Part shown: piece after piece, positions 7,011 to 7,289 of the stretch
How the letters are laid out: each line of letters opens with the position of its first letter
Position numbering within the stretch: position 1 is the stretch's first letter
From: Cellvibrionales bacterium
GTDB taxonomy: Bacteria; Pseudomonadota; Gammaproteobacteria; Pseudomonadales; JAHEGP01
Direction: 5' to 3'
Assembly (NCBI GenBank): GCA_024645065.1
Contig: JAHEGP010000165.1
Location: 1-7,289 of the forward strand
Length of the DNA: 7,289 nt
Notes under the pieces: model-generated
The model's input: only the letters and a program-made list of their open reading frames with translations
The model's database searches: none
Told to the model about the DNA's origin: nothing
Position numbers and translations under genes: made by a program

Positions 7011-7289
7011 TTATTGGCTTGCGCTATCACTCTCCGGCAGCGGGTAATGCCTGAAAAGAAAACGGCTCACCAGGGCATTGAACAGCAGCGGCTTCTCGGC
7101 GTGGGGCCAATGCCCCGCATCGGGAATGATTTTCAATTCTGCGGCGGGAAACCACTCTTTGATGGCGCTTTTGCATTTCGGTCCCATATAGTCCGACTGC
7201 CCGCCCTTGACGAACAAGGCTGGCCCCCGGTAGCTCACTGCGCCTGCCGGTGCGGCAGCCAGCGCCAAATGGTTGTCCGCCAGAGCCGT
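7011..7289 (-). CDS. Alpha/beta-fold hydrolase, YbfF-like esterase (partial, N-terminus beyond right edge)
   Basis: The last 92 codons of an alpha/beta hydrolase enter from the right edge and end at TAA (7013-7011). The frame is open to the edge, so the true start lies outside; the in-window TTG at 7268 should not be taken as the start. GPALFVKGGQSDYM followed by IIPDAGHWPHAEKP is the C-terminal signature of YbfF-type esterases. The first gives the strand-6 loop where an acid residue may sit (Asp of QSDYM). The second supplies the catalytic His of GHW. The nucleophile elbow is not visible. The GHWxHAEKP block argues against it being the pimeloyl-ACP methyl ester esterase BioH. The substrate is unknown; YbfF relatives hydrolyse short acyl esters. 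It is convergent with the c-di-GMP gene and apparently separate from it. Confidence 0.85.
   Translation of the reverse strand, partial: TALADNHLALAAAPAGAVSYRGPALFVKGGQSDYMGPKCKSAIKEWFPAAELKIIPDAGHWPHAEKPLLFNALVSRFLFRHYPLPESDSASQ

Noticed and set aside
6951..7289. Plus-strand open frame from ATG 6951 to the right edge (about 113 codons)
   Set aside because: It runs antisense through the YbfF-like hydrolase, whose protein has clear family motifs. The plus-strand product has no recognisable domain and no ribosome binding site, so it is a shadow frame.
7011..7289. The hydrolase as the missing BioH for biotin synthesis
   Set aside because: The GHWxHAEKP block fits YbfF-like esterases rather than BioH, the gene is on the opposite strand 2.4 kb from bioA, and the nucleophile region is outside the window.
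1..7289. Defence island, mobile element or other undescribed multi-gene system
   Set aside because: Every substantial frame belongs to a recognised housekeeping or signalling family, and there are no transposase, integrase, direct-repeat or tRNA-border signals.

Overview
The window reads as an ordinary, densely coding chromosomal segment of a moderately GC-rich gammaproteobacterium. The strongest taxonomic clue is the divergent ybbP-ybbA / tesA arrangement, which E. coli and many other Gammaproteobacteria share. The TesA, BioA and YjbQ proteins also read as close gammaproteobacterial relatives. A marine, non-enteric lineage is plausible, but that is only an impression. I see no tRNA, rRNA, CRISPR array, insertion sequence, integrase or phage gene.

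Layout. On the minus strand, positions 1-2628 hold a two-gene ABC transporter unit: the ATPase YbbA (1936-2628) is followed, through an ATGA stop/start overlap, by the large FtsX-type permease YbbP, which runs off the left edge. Only 18 bp separate the ybbA start codon from that of tesA, which reads the other way. From 2647 to 4987 on the plus strand lie tesA (periplasmic SGNH esterase/thioesterase), bioA (biotin biosynthesis aminotransferase) and yjbQ (UPF0047 / secondary thiamine-phosphate synthase family). Both junctions are ATGA overlaps, so these three are almost certainly one translationally coupled operon. A 186-bp gap (4988-5173) holds hairpin-like repeats and a perfect TATAAT. It leads to a 563-residue cytoplasmic c-di-GMP protein (5174-6865) with a receiver-like N-terminus, a degenerate GGDEF domain (GHDHF) and an EAL domain whose catalytic residues are all present. 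After a 145-bp convergent gap, the C-terminal part of a YbfF-like alpha/beta hydrolase enters from the right edge on the minus strand.

How the parts fit. YbbA, YbbP and TesA form a conserved neighbourhood of a MacB/LolCDE-like mechanotransmission transporter plus a periplasmic esterase, probably handling hydrophobic or lipid-derived compounds at the inner membrane. bioA and yjbQ are joined to tesA here rather than to other biotin genes, which is the more unusual aspect of the gene order. The EAL protein most likely lowers c-di-GMP, with its two upstream domains acting as regulatory modules. I found no convincing undescribed multi-gene system; the points worth a second look are the domain degeneracy of the EAL protein, the tesA-bioA-yjbQ coupling, and the short intergenic structures.
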